Positions 16,471-25,317 are shown, counted from the first letter of the stretch. The stretch is 64,000 nucleotides of DNA from Labrys okinawensis (GCF_002982075.1 NZ_PUEJ01000005.1:186001-250000), one strand, 5' to 3'. Translations and numbers: made by a program. Notes: a model not told the origin generated them from the letters alone.

Positions 16471-16545
16471 ATGAACATTGGCACTGTCGCCATCACTGCG
16501 CTAGAAGGGAAGGAGATACCGTCCATTCAGCGGATAGGCAGATGA
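16471..16545 (+). CDS. 24-codon leader frame overlapping cysE start
   Basis: ATG 16471 directly follows the hydrolase stop (TAAATG), and the frame ends at TGA 16543-16545, overlapping the cysE ATG as ATGA. The peptide (MNIGTVAITALEGKEIPSIQ then RIGR) contains no Cys or Met runs, so it does not look like a cysteine attenuator. It could couple translation from the hydrolase into cysE, which otherwise lacks a well-placed Shine-Dalgarno (GGGAAGGAG at 16507-16515 is ~27 bases upstream). Existence of a product is unproven. Confidence 0.35.
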   Translation: MNIGTVAITALEGKEIPSIQRIGR

Positions 16546-17396
16546 ATCAGTCGAAGCGCCTGGTTTCCCATGGGCTTGAAATCGTCGATCCGGTCTGGAG
16601 CCGTGTGCGGGCCGAGGCCGAGGCGGTCACCCATGCCGAGCCGCAACTTTCCAGCTTCATCTTCGCCAATATCCTGCAGCTCAATTCGCTGGAAAGCGCC
16701 GTGGTGCAGCGCATCGCTTCGCGCCTGGATCATTCGGACATGCCGGCCACCCTGATCGCCCAGGCCTATGGCAAGGCGCTCGAGGCCGATCCGAGCATCG
16801 CCTCGGCCATCCGGTCCGATATTGCGGCGGTGATCGACCGCGACCCGGCGGCCAATCGCTATATCGAGCCGATCCTCTATTTCAAGGGCTTCCACGCCCT
16901 GCAGACCCATCGCCTGGCCCATTGGCTCTGGAAGTCGGGGCGCCGTGATTTCGCGCTCTATCTGCAGAGCCGCTCCTCGGCCGTGTTCCAGTGCGACATC
17001 AATCCGAACGTGCCGATCGGGCGCGGCGTCTTTCTCGACCATGCCACCGGCCTGGTGGTCGGCGAGACGGCGGTAATCGGCGACGACGTCTCCATCCTGC
17101 AGGACGTCACGCTGGGCGGCACCGGCAAGGAGACGGGCGACCGCCATCCCAAGATCGCCCGCGGCGTGATGATCGGGGCTGGCGCCAAGATCCTCGGCAA
17201 TATCGAGATCGGCCAATGCGCCCGCGTCGCGGCGGGCTCGGTGGTGCTCAAGGCGGTGCCGCGCAACACCACGGTGGCGGGCGTTCCTGCCCGCGTGGTC
17301 GGGGAGGCGGGCTGCGCCGAGCCGTCGCGCAGCATGGATCAGATCCTGCACGGCCCGCTGCCGGACGACATGTTTTGGCACGACGTGGGGCTGTAG
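16542..17396 (+). CDS. cysE: Serine O-acetyltransferase
   Basis: 284 aa. It transfers acetyl from acetyl-CoA to L-serine, the committed step of cysteine synthesis. The N-terminal helical SATase domain (to ~155) contains YFKGFHALQTHRLAHWLW. The C-terminal left-handed beta helix carries hexapeptide repeats and the catalytic histidines in FLDHATG and TGDRHPKI, with GAGAKILGNIEIG as the repeat rung. The C-terminal tail ends DDMFWHDVGL, without the terminal Ile that often mediates complex formation with cysteine synthase. It is cytosolic. It probably shares a transcript with the upstream hydrolase. Confidence 0.95.
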   Translation: MNQSKRLVSHGLEIVDPVWSRVRAEAEAVTHAEPQLSSFIFANILQLNSLESAVVQRIASRLDHSDMPATLIAQAYGKALEADPSIASAIRSDIAAVIDRDPAANRYIEPILYFKGFHALQTHRLAHWLWKSGRRDFALYLQSRSSAVFQCDINPNVPIGRGVFLDHATGLVVGETAVIGDDVSILQDVTLGGTGKETGDRHPKIARGVMIGAGAKILGNIEIGQCARVAAGSVVLKAVPRNTTVAGVPARVVGEAGCAEPSRSMDQILHGPLPDDMFWHDVGL

Positions 17397-17476
17397 GTTC
17401 CTGTCTCGAAGGCCAGAAGCGAACGGGCCTGGAAAAGTCTAGGCTTGTGTAAATCTGATGTTGGCGCTCTTCTGGG

Positions 17477-18445
17477 CTATGGAAGCGCAGACAAGAAGGC
17501 CAAGTCTGGATAAAGCCGGATAGTGACAGCGCGTCTTATTGCGATCGCCAGGGGATCGTGAAAGATTCCGAGAGCCCTTCCTGCGTCAGCGGGCGTAAGC
17601 CAACCATCGCCAAGACGCCAGCGACGGAAAAACAGCCAATCGAGAGCACCGTGGCGCGCGAATTCCAGACTCTTTCGCGCCTGCTCGGCGGTGGCAGGTG
17701 GACTTGTACGGGCATTCGCCCCGAATTTGATGCGCAGTTCCTCCTCGAATGCAGTGCGGTGGGCCGCTAGTGCCATAACGTCCGCCTCTGTGATCGTTAC
17801 AATCCGGTCCATTTCGGCTCGGACGTCCTCCGGCATCGTCTGGACAGCCCGCACAACCGCGTCAGCAAAGCGAGTATCGTGCGTGATATCGATATCCCAT
17901 TCGCTGGGAAGATGGCGCCACAGAACGGTCTCCGCAGCCTTGCTCCAATATCCGTTTGTAATCAAGCCGAGTGATTGCAGGACGGATTGCGCATCCGGCG
18001 CGGCATGAGCAAGACCAAGACCCCAGGCGGCGCCAATATTCGGCCCAGGCAGAGGCAATGCCTCAGTTACGATATAGCTGATCAATCCGCCCCGATTTGG
18101 AGGAAGGGGAATGCTTCCATCCGCACGGCGAAAAGTGAGCAAATTCTGTTGGCTGGCCAGCTTAAGAACTGCAACGCATAGATCGTCCCAACGGGGCAGA
18201 ACCTCAGGCAACTGGGGATTGTCGCGTGGAACAGCGCCATAGTCGGTTTTGTCGGCCTGGCCAAGCGCCACCAACGCGTCGCAACCGATCTGATAGGCCG
18301 TCATGGACATATCGTCCCAGCCCGCCCTGCCTTCCAAGGAACGGGGGACGTTCCGCGACAGGAAGCCAATAACGTCCATGGGCCAATGAGCAGCTAAATG
18401 GCGCGTATTCAACTCGCCCGTTCCTTCCGTTGCGCTCGGAGCCAC
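17477..18445 (-). CDS. Hypothetical protein
   Basis: 322 aa from GTG 18445 (or 301 aa from ATG 18379). Soluble, no signal peptide or membrane segment. It has a pattern of DDLCVAVLKLASQQNLLTFR, TEALPLPGPNIGAAWGLGLA and a Trp/Arg-rich C-terminus (LDWLFFRRWRLGDGW). No family recognised. It is convergent with cysE (81-base gap). The base composition seems less G/C-biased than its neighbours, which could indicate later acquisition. Neither start has a clear ribosome binding site. Confidence 0.6.
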   Translation of the reverse strand: MAPSATEGTGELNTRHLAAHWPMDVIGFLSRNVPRSLEGRAGWDDMSMTAYQIGCDALVALGQADKTDYGAVPRDNPQLPEVLPRWDDLCVAVLKLASQQNLLTFRRADGSIPLPPNRGGLISYIVTEALPLPGPNIGAAWGLGLAHAAPDAQSVLQSLGLITNGYWSKAAETVLWRHLPSEWDIDITHDTRFADAVVRAVQTMPEDVRAEMDRIVTITEADVMALAAHRTAFEEELRIKFGANARTSPPATAEQARKSLEFARHGALDWLFFRRWRLGDGWLTPADAGRALGIFHDPLAIAIRRAVTIRLYPDLAFLSALP

Positions 18446-18487
18446 ATGCTTTCAATCGGTGGTCGTCTGTGCACGACGGTTGCGCTT

Positions 18488-18901
18488 TTATCGCCCGTCC
18501 CTTTCATGGCCCGGAAGATCGGGCGGCAGGGTTGCCCAGCTCACCTTCGACTGGCACCAGCTCTGGTGGGCTGGTTCCACAAGCGATGGGTCATCCAGAA
18601 TACCTGCCTTGACATAGACCCGGTCAGGATGCCCGCGCGACGACGTGTAGAGCGGAGAGCCGCAGGTCCGGCAGAAATGTCGCGTCAGTTCGTTGCCGCT
18701 GTCTGCAATTTTGGCGAAGGATCCGATCTCGCCTGACGTCACGCGAAACGTCCCGGCCTCGAACGGAACGCTGACGTTGAAGGCGCTCCCGGTGCATTTC
18801 CTGCAATCCTCGCAATGACAATAGGCGGCAGGGCCGGCGGGCATCCCGCAGGAGATGCGAACTGATCCACAAAGGCACGAAGCGGTGATCTTCCCATTCA
18901 T
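18488..18901 (-). CDS. GFA-family protein (Mss4-like fold), copy 1
   Basis: 137 aa starting at ATG 18901. It has the GFA/CENP-V signature of zinc cysteines: CLCGSV near residue 9-14, CHCEDC (~28-33) and CRTCGSPLY (~77-85). Members are annotated as glutathione-dependent formaldehyde-activating enzymes, but many small ones have no proven activity. It lies next to a second member at 18990-19409 on the same strand; the two share the CxC...CHCxxC...CxxCG layout but are clearly diverged. Confidence 0.85.
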   Translation of the reverse strand: MNGKITASCLCGSVRISCGMPAGPAAYCHCEDCRKCTGSAFNVSVPFEAGTFRVTSGEIGSFAKIADSGNELTRHFCRTCGSPLYTSSRGHPDRVYVKAGILDDPSLVEPAHQSWCQSKVSWATLPPDLPGHERDGR

Positions 18902-18989
18902 ACCGCGACTATCGCACTTCATCCAAGTGCTGCAAAGGCCGTCGCGGGGCGGCCACAAATATGGCTGCGCAAGCTCGAGCGTTCGCCGC

Positions 18990-19409
18990 TCAGGACGGCA
19001 TGCCCTGGAACTGTGGAACATCCAGGGGCTTGGCCCATGGCAGGCGCCGCTTCACGAACATTTCCAGCTTCGGTTCGATGCCGGCCGGCTTTTCCAGCGA
19101 GCCCAGCTGCACGAATGTCAAACCCGGGAAGCTCTCGAGGTTGCTGGTGAAGAGGCGGGCGCCACACTCGGTACAAAAATTGCGATCGAGCTTGTTTCCG
19201 GAGTCGGCGATATAGGTGACGGCTTTGATCTTGCCTTCGCCGCCGGTGAGCGTGAAGTCACTCGTTGGAACACCGAACCACGTTGCCGCTTCGCCGCCCG
19301 ATGCCTTCTTGCAATCCAGGCAATGACAGACGGCGACGAAGGTCGGGTCGGTATCGAATTCGAACGCCACCGCGCCGCATGCGCATCGAGCCGTATGCTT
19401 TTTAGCCAT
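18990..19409 (-). CDS. GFA-family protein (Mss4-like fold), copy 2
   Basis: 139 aa: CACGAV near 9-14, CHCLDC (~29-34), and CTECGARLF (~78-86) supply the zinc ligands. The N-terminal half resembles copy 1; the C-terminal part (LGSLEKPAGIEPKLEMFVKR) is more typical of the longer GFA proteins, where an aromatic/basic tail covers the active site. It is upstream of copy 1 on the same strand with an 88-base gap. Substrate unknown. Confidence 0.87.
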   Translation of the reverse strand: MAKKHTARCACGAVAFEFDTDPTFVAVCHCLDCKKASGGEAATWFGVPTSDFTLTGGEGKIKAVTYIADSGNKLDRNFCTECGARLFTSNLESFPGLTFVQLGSLEKPAGIEPKLEMFVKRRLPWAKPLDVPQFQGMPS

Positions 19410-19717
19410 GTCCGTCGGTCCTTATGCCCATCGCAGGTCGTCGGATCCTTGTGGAACGCCCTCGATGCACCGGAATGGGTGTGATCGAAATCCTATTCGC
19501 CTATCGTGAAGTTCACAGCCGGAACGGGATTTTGGCAACAAATTACTGTGCCACTCTCACAATCGTGCATGCCGGTGGCAAGCGATGCGCGATGGCGCTT
19601 TCCCCCGCTTAGACGGGGCACCGGCCCGCATTCTCTTGCGAAGCGAGCCCCAGCATGGCAAAGCCCGGGGATGGCGGGGCGGTAGGGTCGCCCGGCGCAT
19701 TCAACCGAGGAAGTCCC
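19410..19717. other. Intergenic region without recognised gene
   Basis: 308 bases between the divergent GFA copy 2 and DUF3126 genes. Open frames here have no ribosome binding sites and no recognisable sequence. It should hold promoters for both directions; I do not see a clear operator. Confidence 0.4.
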
Positions 19718-19930
19718 GTGGACAAGAAAGACATGCAGCGCGTCGAAGCCTATCTTCGACGTACCTTCGGCAATGCCACCATTCGCGTCGTGCCTCGTGC
19801 CCGCAAGACCGACAGCGCGGAAGTCTATATCGGCGAGGAGTCGATCGGCGTGGTCTCCGAGGACAAGGAAGACGGCGAGACCTCCTACGATTTCCACATG
19901 GCGATCCTCGACATCGACCTCGAGGACTGA
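19718..19930 (+). CDS. DUF3126 family protein
   Basis: 70 aa starting at GTG 19718, chosen because GAGGAAG precedes it and because the family is about this length. The sequence (MDKKDMQRVEAYLRRTFGNA, then KTDSAEVYIGEESIGVV and a final acidic DIDLED) matches the small alphaproteobacterial DUF3126 family, whose function is unknown. It commonly occurs near cysE and gamma-carbonic anhydrase, as here. Confidence 0.85.
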   Translation: MDKKDMQRVEAYLRRTFGNATIRVVPRARKTDSAEVYIGEESIGVVSEDKEDGETSYDFHMAILDIDLED

Positions 19931-19937
19931 TCGGCTA

Positions 19938-20053
19938 TTTCGGGGAGCGCAGGCATCCCGCCTGCATCTTCCCATCCTGCAGCCGCAGCGTGTTCAAGGG
20001 CAGGTTATCGCGTACATGTGCATGTCGCGGAGACACCTGCGATCTTAGGAACG
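19938..20053. repeat. Probable degraded inverted-repeat element
   Basis: The gap between DUF3126 and the carbonic anhydrase gene starts with GGGGAGCGCAGGCATCCCGC / CTGCATCTTCC and ends with GCGGAGACACCTGCGATCTT / AGGAAC. Both resemble the arm-plus-TCTTGGAAAC layout of the elements at 20611, 45125 and 50568, but the arms are no longer complementary over any great length. I treat it as a likely decayed family member. Confidence 0.35.
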
Positions 20054-20063
20054 GAGCCCTGCC

Positions 20064-20594
20064 ATGCCCCTCTATGCGCTCGACGATATCGCCCCCTCCG
20101 TGCCGGCTGACGGCCGCTATTGGCTGGCACCGGACGCGCAGGTCGTCGGCCGCGTGATCTTGCAGGAGGACGCCAATATCTGGTTCGGCGCTGTGCTGCG
20201 TGGCGATAATGAACCGATGATCATCGGCGCGCGCTCCAATATCCAGGACGGCGCCGTGCTGCATTCCGATCCGGGCTTTCCCCTCACCGTCGGGGAGGAC
20301 TGCACGATCGGCCATTCCGCCATCCTGCATGGCTGCACCGTCGGCGCCGGCAGCCTGATCGGCATGGGGGCCACCATCTTGAATGGCGCGCGCATCGGCA
20401 AGGGCTGCCTGGTCGGCGCCAATGCGCTGATCACCGAAGGCAAGGAGTTTCCGGATCATTCGTTGATCGTCGGCTCGCCGGCAAGAGTGCTCCGTCCCCT
20501 CGACGAGGAAAGCGTCGCCAAGCTCAGGCAGTCGTCGGCGCATTATGTCGCCAACGCCAATCGCTTCGCCAAGGGGTTGAAGAGGGTGGATTAG
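20064..20594 (+). CDS. Gamma-class carbonic anhydrase family protein
   Basis: 176 aa left-handed beta-helix protein. The three metal-binding histidines are at H67 (AVLHSDPG), H84 and H89 (IGHSAILHG), as in gamma-carbonic anhydrases and the YrdA/PaaY group. The hexapeptide pattern is continuous (VGRVILQEDANIWFGAVLRG). It would act as a cytosolic trimer with zinc or iron; whether it hydrates CO2 or serves another role is not decidable. AGGAACGGAG lies upstream of the ATG. Confidence 0.9.
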   Translation: MPLYALDDIAPSVPADGRYWLAPDAQVVGRVILQEDANIWFGAVLRGDNEPMIIGARSNIQDGAVLHSDPGFPLTVGEDCTIGHSAILHGCTVGAGSLIGMGATILNGARIGKGCLVGANALITEGKEFPDHSLIVGSPARVLRPLDEESVAKLRQSSAHYVANANRFAKGLKRVD

Positions 20595-20610
20595 GTCGCG
20601 GGGAGCGCAT

Positions 20611-20697
20611 TTCCGGGTGCACGGACGTCTCGTCCGTTCTTGGAAACATGACACGCGCCGTGGGGAAGAGGCGGACGAGACGTCCGCGCACCCGGAA
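20611..20697. repeat. Inverted-repeat intergenic element E1
   Basis: Two 26-base arms (20611-20636 and 20672-20697) are inverted copies with a single mismatch, around a 35-base spacer. Each arm also contains its own palindrome (CGGACGTCTCGTCCG). The spacer begins TTCTTGGAAAC, a motif shared with elements E2 and E3. It lies between convergent genes, so it can serve as a bidirectional transcript end. Confidence 0.8.
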
Positions 20698-20701
20698 AAA
20701 C

Positions 20702-21364
20702 TCAGTTGCCCTTCGCCGACACGATTGCAGTGGTCTGCGTGTCGCCGAGCGAGACCCAGGCATTCTGGTCGGATTGCGACTGGCGCTTGACGTAACGATA
20801 GCCGGTGGCCCGCCAGGAGAGGATCTTGGGCTCCTGGTTGTCGAGCACGAACTCGCCGCGATCGGTCTTCACCATCAAGACGGCGTGGCCTTCGTTCTTC
20901 TTGTCACGCACCACGGTGATCAGCAGGGCCGAGCGCGGCCAGCCGGCATCGATCAGCAATTTGCGCTTGAGCAGGACATAGTCCTCGCAGTCGCCCTTAC
21001 CGTTGGTGGGGTATGCCCACCACTCGACCTTACCGTAATTGTCGAGGTCGGTGACCGGCTTCACCGATTTGTTGACCTGGTCGTTCAAGGCGATCAGGTC
21101 CTTCCAGGCCTGGCGCGAGAGCACGATGTCGCGTGCTTCCTGCGAGCCCGACTTGCAATCGGCCGGATTGTCCTTGCAGAACTGCAGATAGCCGGAGGGC
21201 GGGGTGGTGACATCGCCCACGGGCGCATAGATCGGCATGGCGCTGTGACCGGCGGCGGCGGCCTGCGAGTTCGGCAGTGATGCCGTTGCGAGCGCCATGG
21301 CAGCCAAGGCGGCCTTAGGGGCCATTCGGTTCAAATTCGACCTGATCCTGATCCCGAAGCGCAT
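20702..21364 (-). CDS. Transglutaminase-like cysteine peptidase (BTLCP family)
   Basis: 220 aa from ATG 21364; a longer frame to 21538 lacks a signal-like start. The N-terminus (basic RFGIRIRSNLNR, then hydrophobic AALAAMALATASLP and an A-x-A-like QAAAAG) is a secretion signal. The catalytic triad of the bacterial transglutaminase-like peptidase family is visible: Cys in GDCEDYVLLK, His in EGHAVLMV, Asp in FVLDNQ. Family members are periplasmic proteases, some processing adhesins. No LapD/LapA-type partner is visible nearby, so its target is unknown. Confidence 0.85.
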   Translation of the reverse strand: MRFGIRIRSNLNRMAPKAALAAMALATASLPNSQAAAAGHSAMPIYAPVGDVTTPPSGYLQFCKDNPADCKSGSQEARDIVLSRQAWKDLIALNDQVNKSVKPVTDLDNYGKVEWWAYPTNGKGDCEDYVLLKRKLLIDAGWPRSALLITVVRDKKNEGHAVLMVKTDRGEFVLDNQEPKILSWRATGYRYVKRQSQSDQNAWVSLGDTQTTAIVSAKGN

Positions 21365-21646
21365 CACAATCTTCAGACCCGTTTTGCCCGCCACTGGATG
21401 TTTACCCAGAGAGCAGGGCCAATTACCCGTTCCCGAAGTCAACTTCGCACAAGGGCTGGGGCCGCACAACGCTCTTGCCGCAGAAAAAACAAGATCCACG
21501 TGCGGTGCGAAATGCCATAACCCTTTGAAAAATCTCATGTTAACGGTAGATTAACCACGATTTCCCGTTTTCTGGAGACCGTGGGCAACAAGGGGATGCG
21601 TGGCATGATTGCCACGGTTTCGTCACCTTTGCCGGGGCTAATTTGG

Positions 21647-22513
21647 TTAACGTCGAGCGGCTTCGACGCCGATATTGTCGATGAGGCGGGTGGCGCCCAG
21701 CCGGGCCGCCACCAGCAGCCGCACCGGCCCCTCCGCCAGCGAGGTCACCGGGGCAAGGCTCACCGCCTGCCGCGCCTCCAGATAATCGAGCTCGAAGCCT
21801 CCAGCCGCGATGGCGCCACGCCCGGACGCCAGGGCGGTCTCGATGTCGGCCCCCTTGATCACGTCGTCTGCGACCTGCCGGAGGGTGCGATGCAGGAGAG
21901 GGGCCTGGGCTCGCTGCTGCGGCGTGAGATAGCGGTTGCGTGACGACATCGCCAATCCGTCGGCTTCCCGCACGGTCGGCACGCCGACCACCGTGATCGG
22001 CAAATCGAGGTCGCGCGCCATCTGGGTGACGACGCAAAGCTGCTGATAGTCCTTCTCGCCGAACAGGGCGATATCCGCGCCGCTTTGGCAGAACAGCTTG
22101 GTCACCACCGTCGCCACGCCGGCAAAATGGCTGGGACGGAAACGGTCCTCCAGGCCGGCCTGCGCCGGCCCAGCAAGCGAGACCGTGGTGGCGAAGCCCT
22201 GGGGATAGATCTGGCTGACGTCGGGGGCGTATAGGAGGTCGCAGCCGACATCCCGCAGCCGGGCGAGATCCGCCGCCTCCGTGCGGGGATATTTGGCGAG
22301 ATCCTCGGTCGGTGCGAATTGGGTGGGATTGACGAAGATCGTGGTCACCACGCGGCTTGCCCGCTGGCGGGCTTGCCGCACAAGAGTGATGTGGCCGTCA
22401 TGCAGAGCGCCCATGGTCGGTACCAGGGCGACGGTCTCCTGCACCTCGCGAAAGCGCTTCACGGCTTGGCGCAACTCCGCCACGGTTCGAACGACCAGGG
22501 TTTGGCGTGCCAT
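21647..22513 (-). CDS. panC: Pantoate-beta-alanine ligase (pantothenate synthetase)
   Basis: 288 aa from ATG 22513. It joins pantoate and beta-alanine with ATP to make pantothenate, the precursor of CoA. Nucleotidyltransferase-fold motifs are present: PTMGALHDGH (the HIGH-type motif), VNPTQF, YPRTEAADLA, LFGEKDYQQL and MSSRNRYL (the KMSKS-equivalent). The length is standard for the family. It is divergent from the J-domain gene; panB is not adjacent. The 206-base gap between them carries a dispersed repeat. Confidence 0.95.
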   Translation of the reverse strand: MARQTLVVRTVAELRQAVKRFREVQETVALVPTMGALHDGHITLVRQARQRASRVVTTIFVNPTQFAPTEDLAKYPRTEAADLARLRDVGCDLLYAPDVSQIYPQGFATTVSLAGPAQAGLEDRFRPSHFAGVATVVTKLFCQSGADIALFGEKDYQQLCVVTQMARDLDLPITVVGVPTVREADGLAMSSRNRYLTPQQRAQAPLLHRTLRQVADDVIKGADIETALASGRGAIAAGGFELDYLEARQAVSLAPVTSLAEGPVRLLVAARLGATRLIDNIGVEAARR

Positions 22514-22556
22514 CCCGTACTCCGCAGGTCCATTACGTCGCATTTGCCTGGCCAGG

Positions 22557-22661
22557 GTCCTGCAGCGTTTTGCGATTTGGCTGTCACGCCGAGAATCGCA
22601 AAGACGCGCCGAACCAAAGAGTTTGAGCAAAGCCCCGATTACGTTTAAACGCGCTTTGCTC
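22557..22661. repeat. ~105-bp palindromic intergenic repeat, copy A
   Basis: It contains TTTGCGATT...AATCGCAAA (22569-22602 region) and a second perfect inverted repeat GAGCAAAGC (22625-22633) / GCTTTGCTC (22653-22661). The same layout, with mutations, recurs at 52380-52487, and the first half at 55911-55960, all in the same orientation. It lies between divergent panC and the J-domain gene, so its hairpins may affect the 5' ends of transcripts. Confidence 0.65.
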
Positions 22662-22718
22662 GGGGAATGCCCAACTGGCAAGACTCGGATTCATCGCTGT
22701 TTCGCAGATCGGATAGAA

Positions 22719-23417
22719 GTGGGCCAGCTTATTTTCGCATGCGTGGTGCTGTTCTGCCTGTGGCCGTTTCTCAAGCCGGGCATGCTGTCGAAGACACCGG
22801 TTCTGGACAGCCTGCTGCGGCGCGGCGGCAGCTTCCTCGCCTTTGCCTTCGGCCTCTATCTGCTGACGCGCGGCGTCTGGGGCATGGGATTGCCTTTGTT
22901 GCTTCTGGCAGCTGGCATGCGGGGCTGGCTGCCGCAATTGCCGGATGGCATCATTCCAGGCTCGCCGGCGAGGCCAAGCTCGGTACGCACCGCGGATCTG
23001 GTGATCATGCTCGATGCCAACAGGCAGCCGGTGGATGGGCAGGTCATTCGCGGGCGATTTTCGGGCCGTCGCCTTTCGGGCATGCAGGCGACCGAACTGA
23101 TGACATTGCGCGGCGAGATCGCAGCCGATTTCGTCGGCCGTTCAATCCTTGAAGCTTATCTGGACCGCCGGCTTGCCGGATGGCGTGAACACTTCAAGGA
23201 TGATGCGCACGCGAGGGGCTTCGGAACGGCGGCGTCCGACGCGATGACGAAGCAGGAAGCTTACCAGATCCTTGGGGTGCAGCCGGGGGCGAGCGCCCAG
23301 GAAATTCGTCGAGCGCACCGGGCGCTCATGAAGAAAATCCATCCCGATAAGGGGGGCACGACGCAGATGGCTGCTCGTGTCAACCGGGCCAGGGACATGC
23401 TTCTTGAAGGCCATTGA
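22719..23417 (+). CDS. Membrane-anchored J-domain protein
   Basis: 232 aa from GTG 22719. Two N-terminal hydrophobic segments (LIFACVVLFCLWPFL, ~4-18; FLAFAFGLYLLTRGVWGMGL and following, ~38-65) anchor a cytoplasmic region ending in a C-terminal J domain with the intact HPD tripeptide (KKIHPDKGG). J domains stimulate DnaK ATPase, so this is a membrane-tethered co-chaperone similar to alphaproteobacterial DnaJ-like and Pam18/DjlA-type proteins. The position of the J domain at the very C-terminus after EAYQILGVQPGASAQEIRRA is typical. Client proteins are unknown. Confidence 0.88.
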   Translation: MGQLIFACVVLFCLWPFLKPGMLSKTPVLDSLLRRGGSFLAFAFGLYLLTRGVWGMGLPLLLLAAGMRGWLPQLPDGIIPGSPARPSSVRTADLVIMLDANRQPVDGQVIRGRFSGRRLSGMQATELMTLRGEIAADFVGRSILEAYLDRRLAGWREHFKDDAHARGFGTAASDAMTKQEAYQILGVQPGASAQEIRRAHRALMKKIHPDKGGTTQMAARVNRARDMLLEGH

Positions 23418-23623
23418 CGCTAACTCCACCGAACTTGCTCGGTTCCGACGATGCCTGAGCGTCGCAGAACATGGTTACGCAACGATTAAGCTTGCGTCGT
23501 TTTCCCCGGGCCACGCGCGTTGTGGTGAAAGCCGCCTTTATGCTGGCGCGTTGAAGATGTTCTTCCAGCGATCCCAGGAGGTACCGATCTCAAAGCGAGC
23601 TGGTGCAAGCCCCTTAAAACAAA

Positions 23624-23652
23624 GGCGCGGCCCATCCGAGGAAGGCCGCGCC
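23624..23652 (-). terminator. Rho-independent terminator of the carboxypeptidase gene
   Basis: A perfect 9-bp stem (GGCGCGGCC at 23624-23632, GGCCGCGCC at 23644-23652) is followed on the minus strand by TTTGTTTTAAG. It lies 34 bases past the stop of the minus-strand gene at 23686. Confidence 0.8.
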
Positions 23653-23685
23653 CGAGTGAAATGAAAACCGGCTCTTACCGAAAAA

Positions 23686-25317
23686 TCAGAGCTTCACGGC
23701 AACGCAGGCGAAGGAAGCCGCCTTGAGGGCGCTGCAGGCGGATTGGGCCTGGTTCTGATCGCTGAAACCGGCAAAGCGAGCCCTCCAAAGGGTCGAACCG
23801 TTGCGGCTGACCGTCTCGGTGAACGGGCGGGCGGAGGAGAGCGCTTTGTTACCGGCTGCCTTGGCGCTGGACAGCAGCTGCCGGGCTGCTCCCTCGCTGT
23901 CGGCCGCGCCGATCTGGATGATCCAGCCGCTGCGCTGCGGTGCAGCCAGGGCGACCGAATCACGGGTGACGGCAACGGTGCGGACATTCTGCACGGTGGC
24001 GGTGGTGTCGGGGCTGGACTCGCTGCTCTGGCCAGCGCGCACGGGCGGCGTGGCCGGCGCGGTCGTGACCGGCTGGAGGCCCTGCACCCAGCGCATGCTC
24101 GGGGTACTGGGCGCCGCGAAGGCCATGACCGGCTTGGCAGGAACGGGTTGGGGCCGGGCCTGCGGCGCGGAGGCGGGCGCCGCGTCCCCGACGATTTCGG
24201 GGGGCATCGGTGCCGCCACCGGGGCGGCCTGGCGGGCCTTCGGCGCCTCAGCGACCACGGCCGGCCGGACAACCGGCGGACGCGGCGGCGCTGCCATGGG
24301 CTCGGCATCGTTTGGGAGTTCGGCCCGTGCGACCTGCGTGGAGGAGCGGTCGACTGCGTTGCCGGCATAGGCGACCGGCAGATAGGCGTCGATCAGGCGG
24401 CGCATCACCATGTCGCGCGAAGCGGCGCTGCGGCCACCCATCACCACGGCGACCAATTGCCTGTCGTTTCGCTTGACGGAGGTCAGGAGATTGAAGCCGC
24501 TGGCATTGGTGTAGCCGGTCTTGATGCCGTCGACCCCTTCCACCGAACCCAGGAGGCGGTTGTGCCCCGGGATCGGCCGCCCGCGATAGACGAAACTGCG
24601 GGTCGAGAACAGGCGGTAATATTGCGGGAAGCGCTTCTGGATGGCCATGCCCAGGATGGCGAGGTCATGAGCGCTGGTGATCTGCCGGCTGTCAGGCAGG
24701 CCGGAGGCATTGACGAAGGTGGTGCGTGCCATGCCGAGCGCGCGGGCCTTGCGGGTCATGTAGGCGGCAAAATTGCTTTCCGAGCCGGCAAGGGCTTCGG
24801 CCACCACCACGGCGGCGTCATTGGCCGAACGCGTCACCATGCCCTTGATGGCGTCGTCGACCCGGATGGTCTGGCCGGCGCGCAGGCCAAGCTTGGTGGG
24901 GGACTGCGAGGCGGCGTGGGCGGAGACGGGAAGCTCGGTCGCCATCGAGAGCCGCCCGGCCTGCAGCTGTTCGAACAGCAGATAGAGCGTCATCACCTTG
25001 GTGATGGAGGCGGGATGCCGCAGGGCCTCGGGGGAGGCTTCGTAGAGCGTGCGGCCGGTCTTCACGTCGACGACGATGGCGGCATAGCGCGGATTGTTGC
25101 GCATGTCGGCGGGAATGGCCGAGGCGGCCGATTCCGCGCGGACGCGCTTGCTGCGCGCATGCTTCATCGCTTTCTGCGCCGGGGCGGCGTGGTGGCCGCG
25201 GCGGCGCGCATCCGCTTCGTCCGGATGAAAGGCTAGGGTTGTCGTGAACACTACCAAGCCGGCTGCAACCATTGTGGTGGTCCGGGCCAGTCCGCCCCCG
25301 ATCCAACGCGATAGCAT
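23686..25317 (-). CDS. D-alanyl-D-alanine carboxypeptidase with SPOR domain
   Basis: 543 aa from ATG 25317. The signal segment (LARTTTMVAAGLVVFTTTLA) leads to the periplasm. The peptidase S11 active site is complete: S104-I-T-K107, the SxN motif in TRSANDAA, and KTG in DGIKTGYTN. It removes the terminal D-Ala from peptidoglycan pentapeptides. A Pro/Ala-rich linker (~350-455) precedes a C-terminal SPOR domain (GWIIQIGAADSEGAARQLL ... WRARFAGFSDQNQAQSACSA), which binds glycan strands without stem peptides and localises proteins to the septum. The SPOR fusion is typical of alphaproteobacterial DacF/PBP5-type enzymes. Confidence 0.93.
   Translation of the reverse strand: MLSRWIGGGLARTTTMVAAGLVVFTTTLAFHPDEADARRRGHHAAPAQKAMKHARSKRVRAESAASAIPADMRNNPRYAAIVVDVKTGRTLYEASPEALRHPASITKVMTLYLLFEQLQAGRLSMATELPVSAHAASQSPTKLGLRAGQTIRVDDAIKGMVTRSANDAAVVVAEALAGSESNFAAYMTRKARALGMARTTFVNASGLPDSRQITSAHDLAILGMAIQKRFPQYYRLFSTRSFVYRGRPIPGHNRLLGSVEGVDGIKTGYTNASGFNLLTSVKRNDRQLVAVVMGGRSAASRDMVMRRLIDAYLPVAYAGNAVDRSSTQVARAELPNDAEPMAAPPRPPVVRPAVVAEAPKARQAAPVAAPMPPEIVGDAAPASAPQARPQPVPAKPVMAFAAPSTPSMRWVQGLQPVTTAPATPPVRAGQSSESSPDTTATVQNVRTVAVTRDSVALAAPQRSGWIIQIGAADSEGAARQLLSSAKAAGNKALSSARPFTETVSRNGSTLWRARFAGFSDQNQAQSACSALKAASFACVAVKL

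Noticed and set aside
22281..22718. N-terminal extension of the J-domain protein
   Set aside because: It would overlap panC and the palindromic repeat; GTG 22719 begins directly at the membrane anchor.
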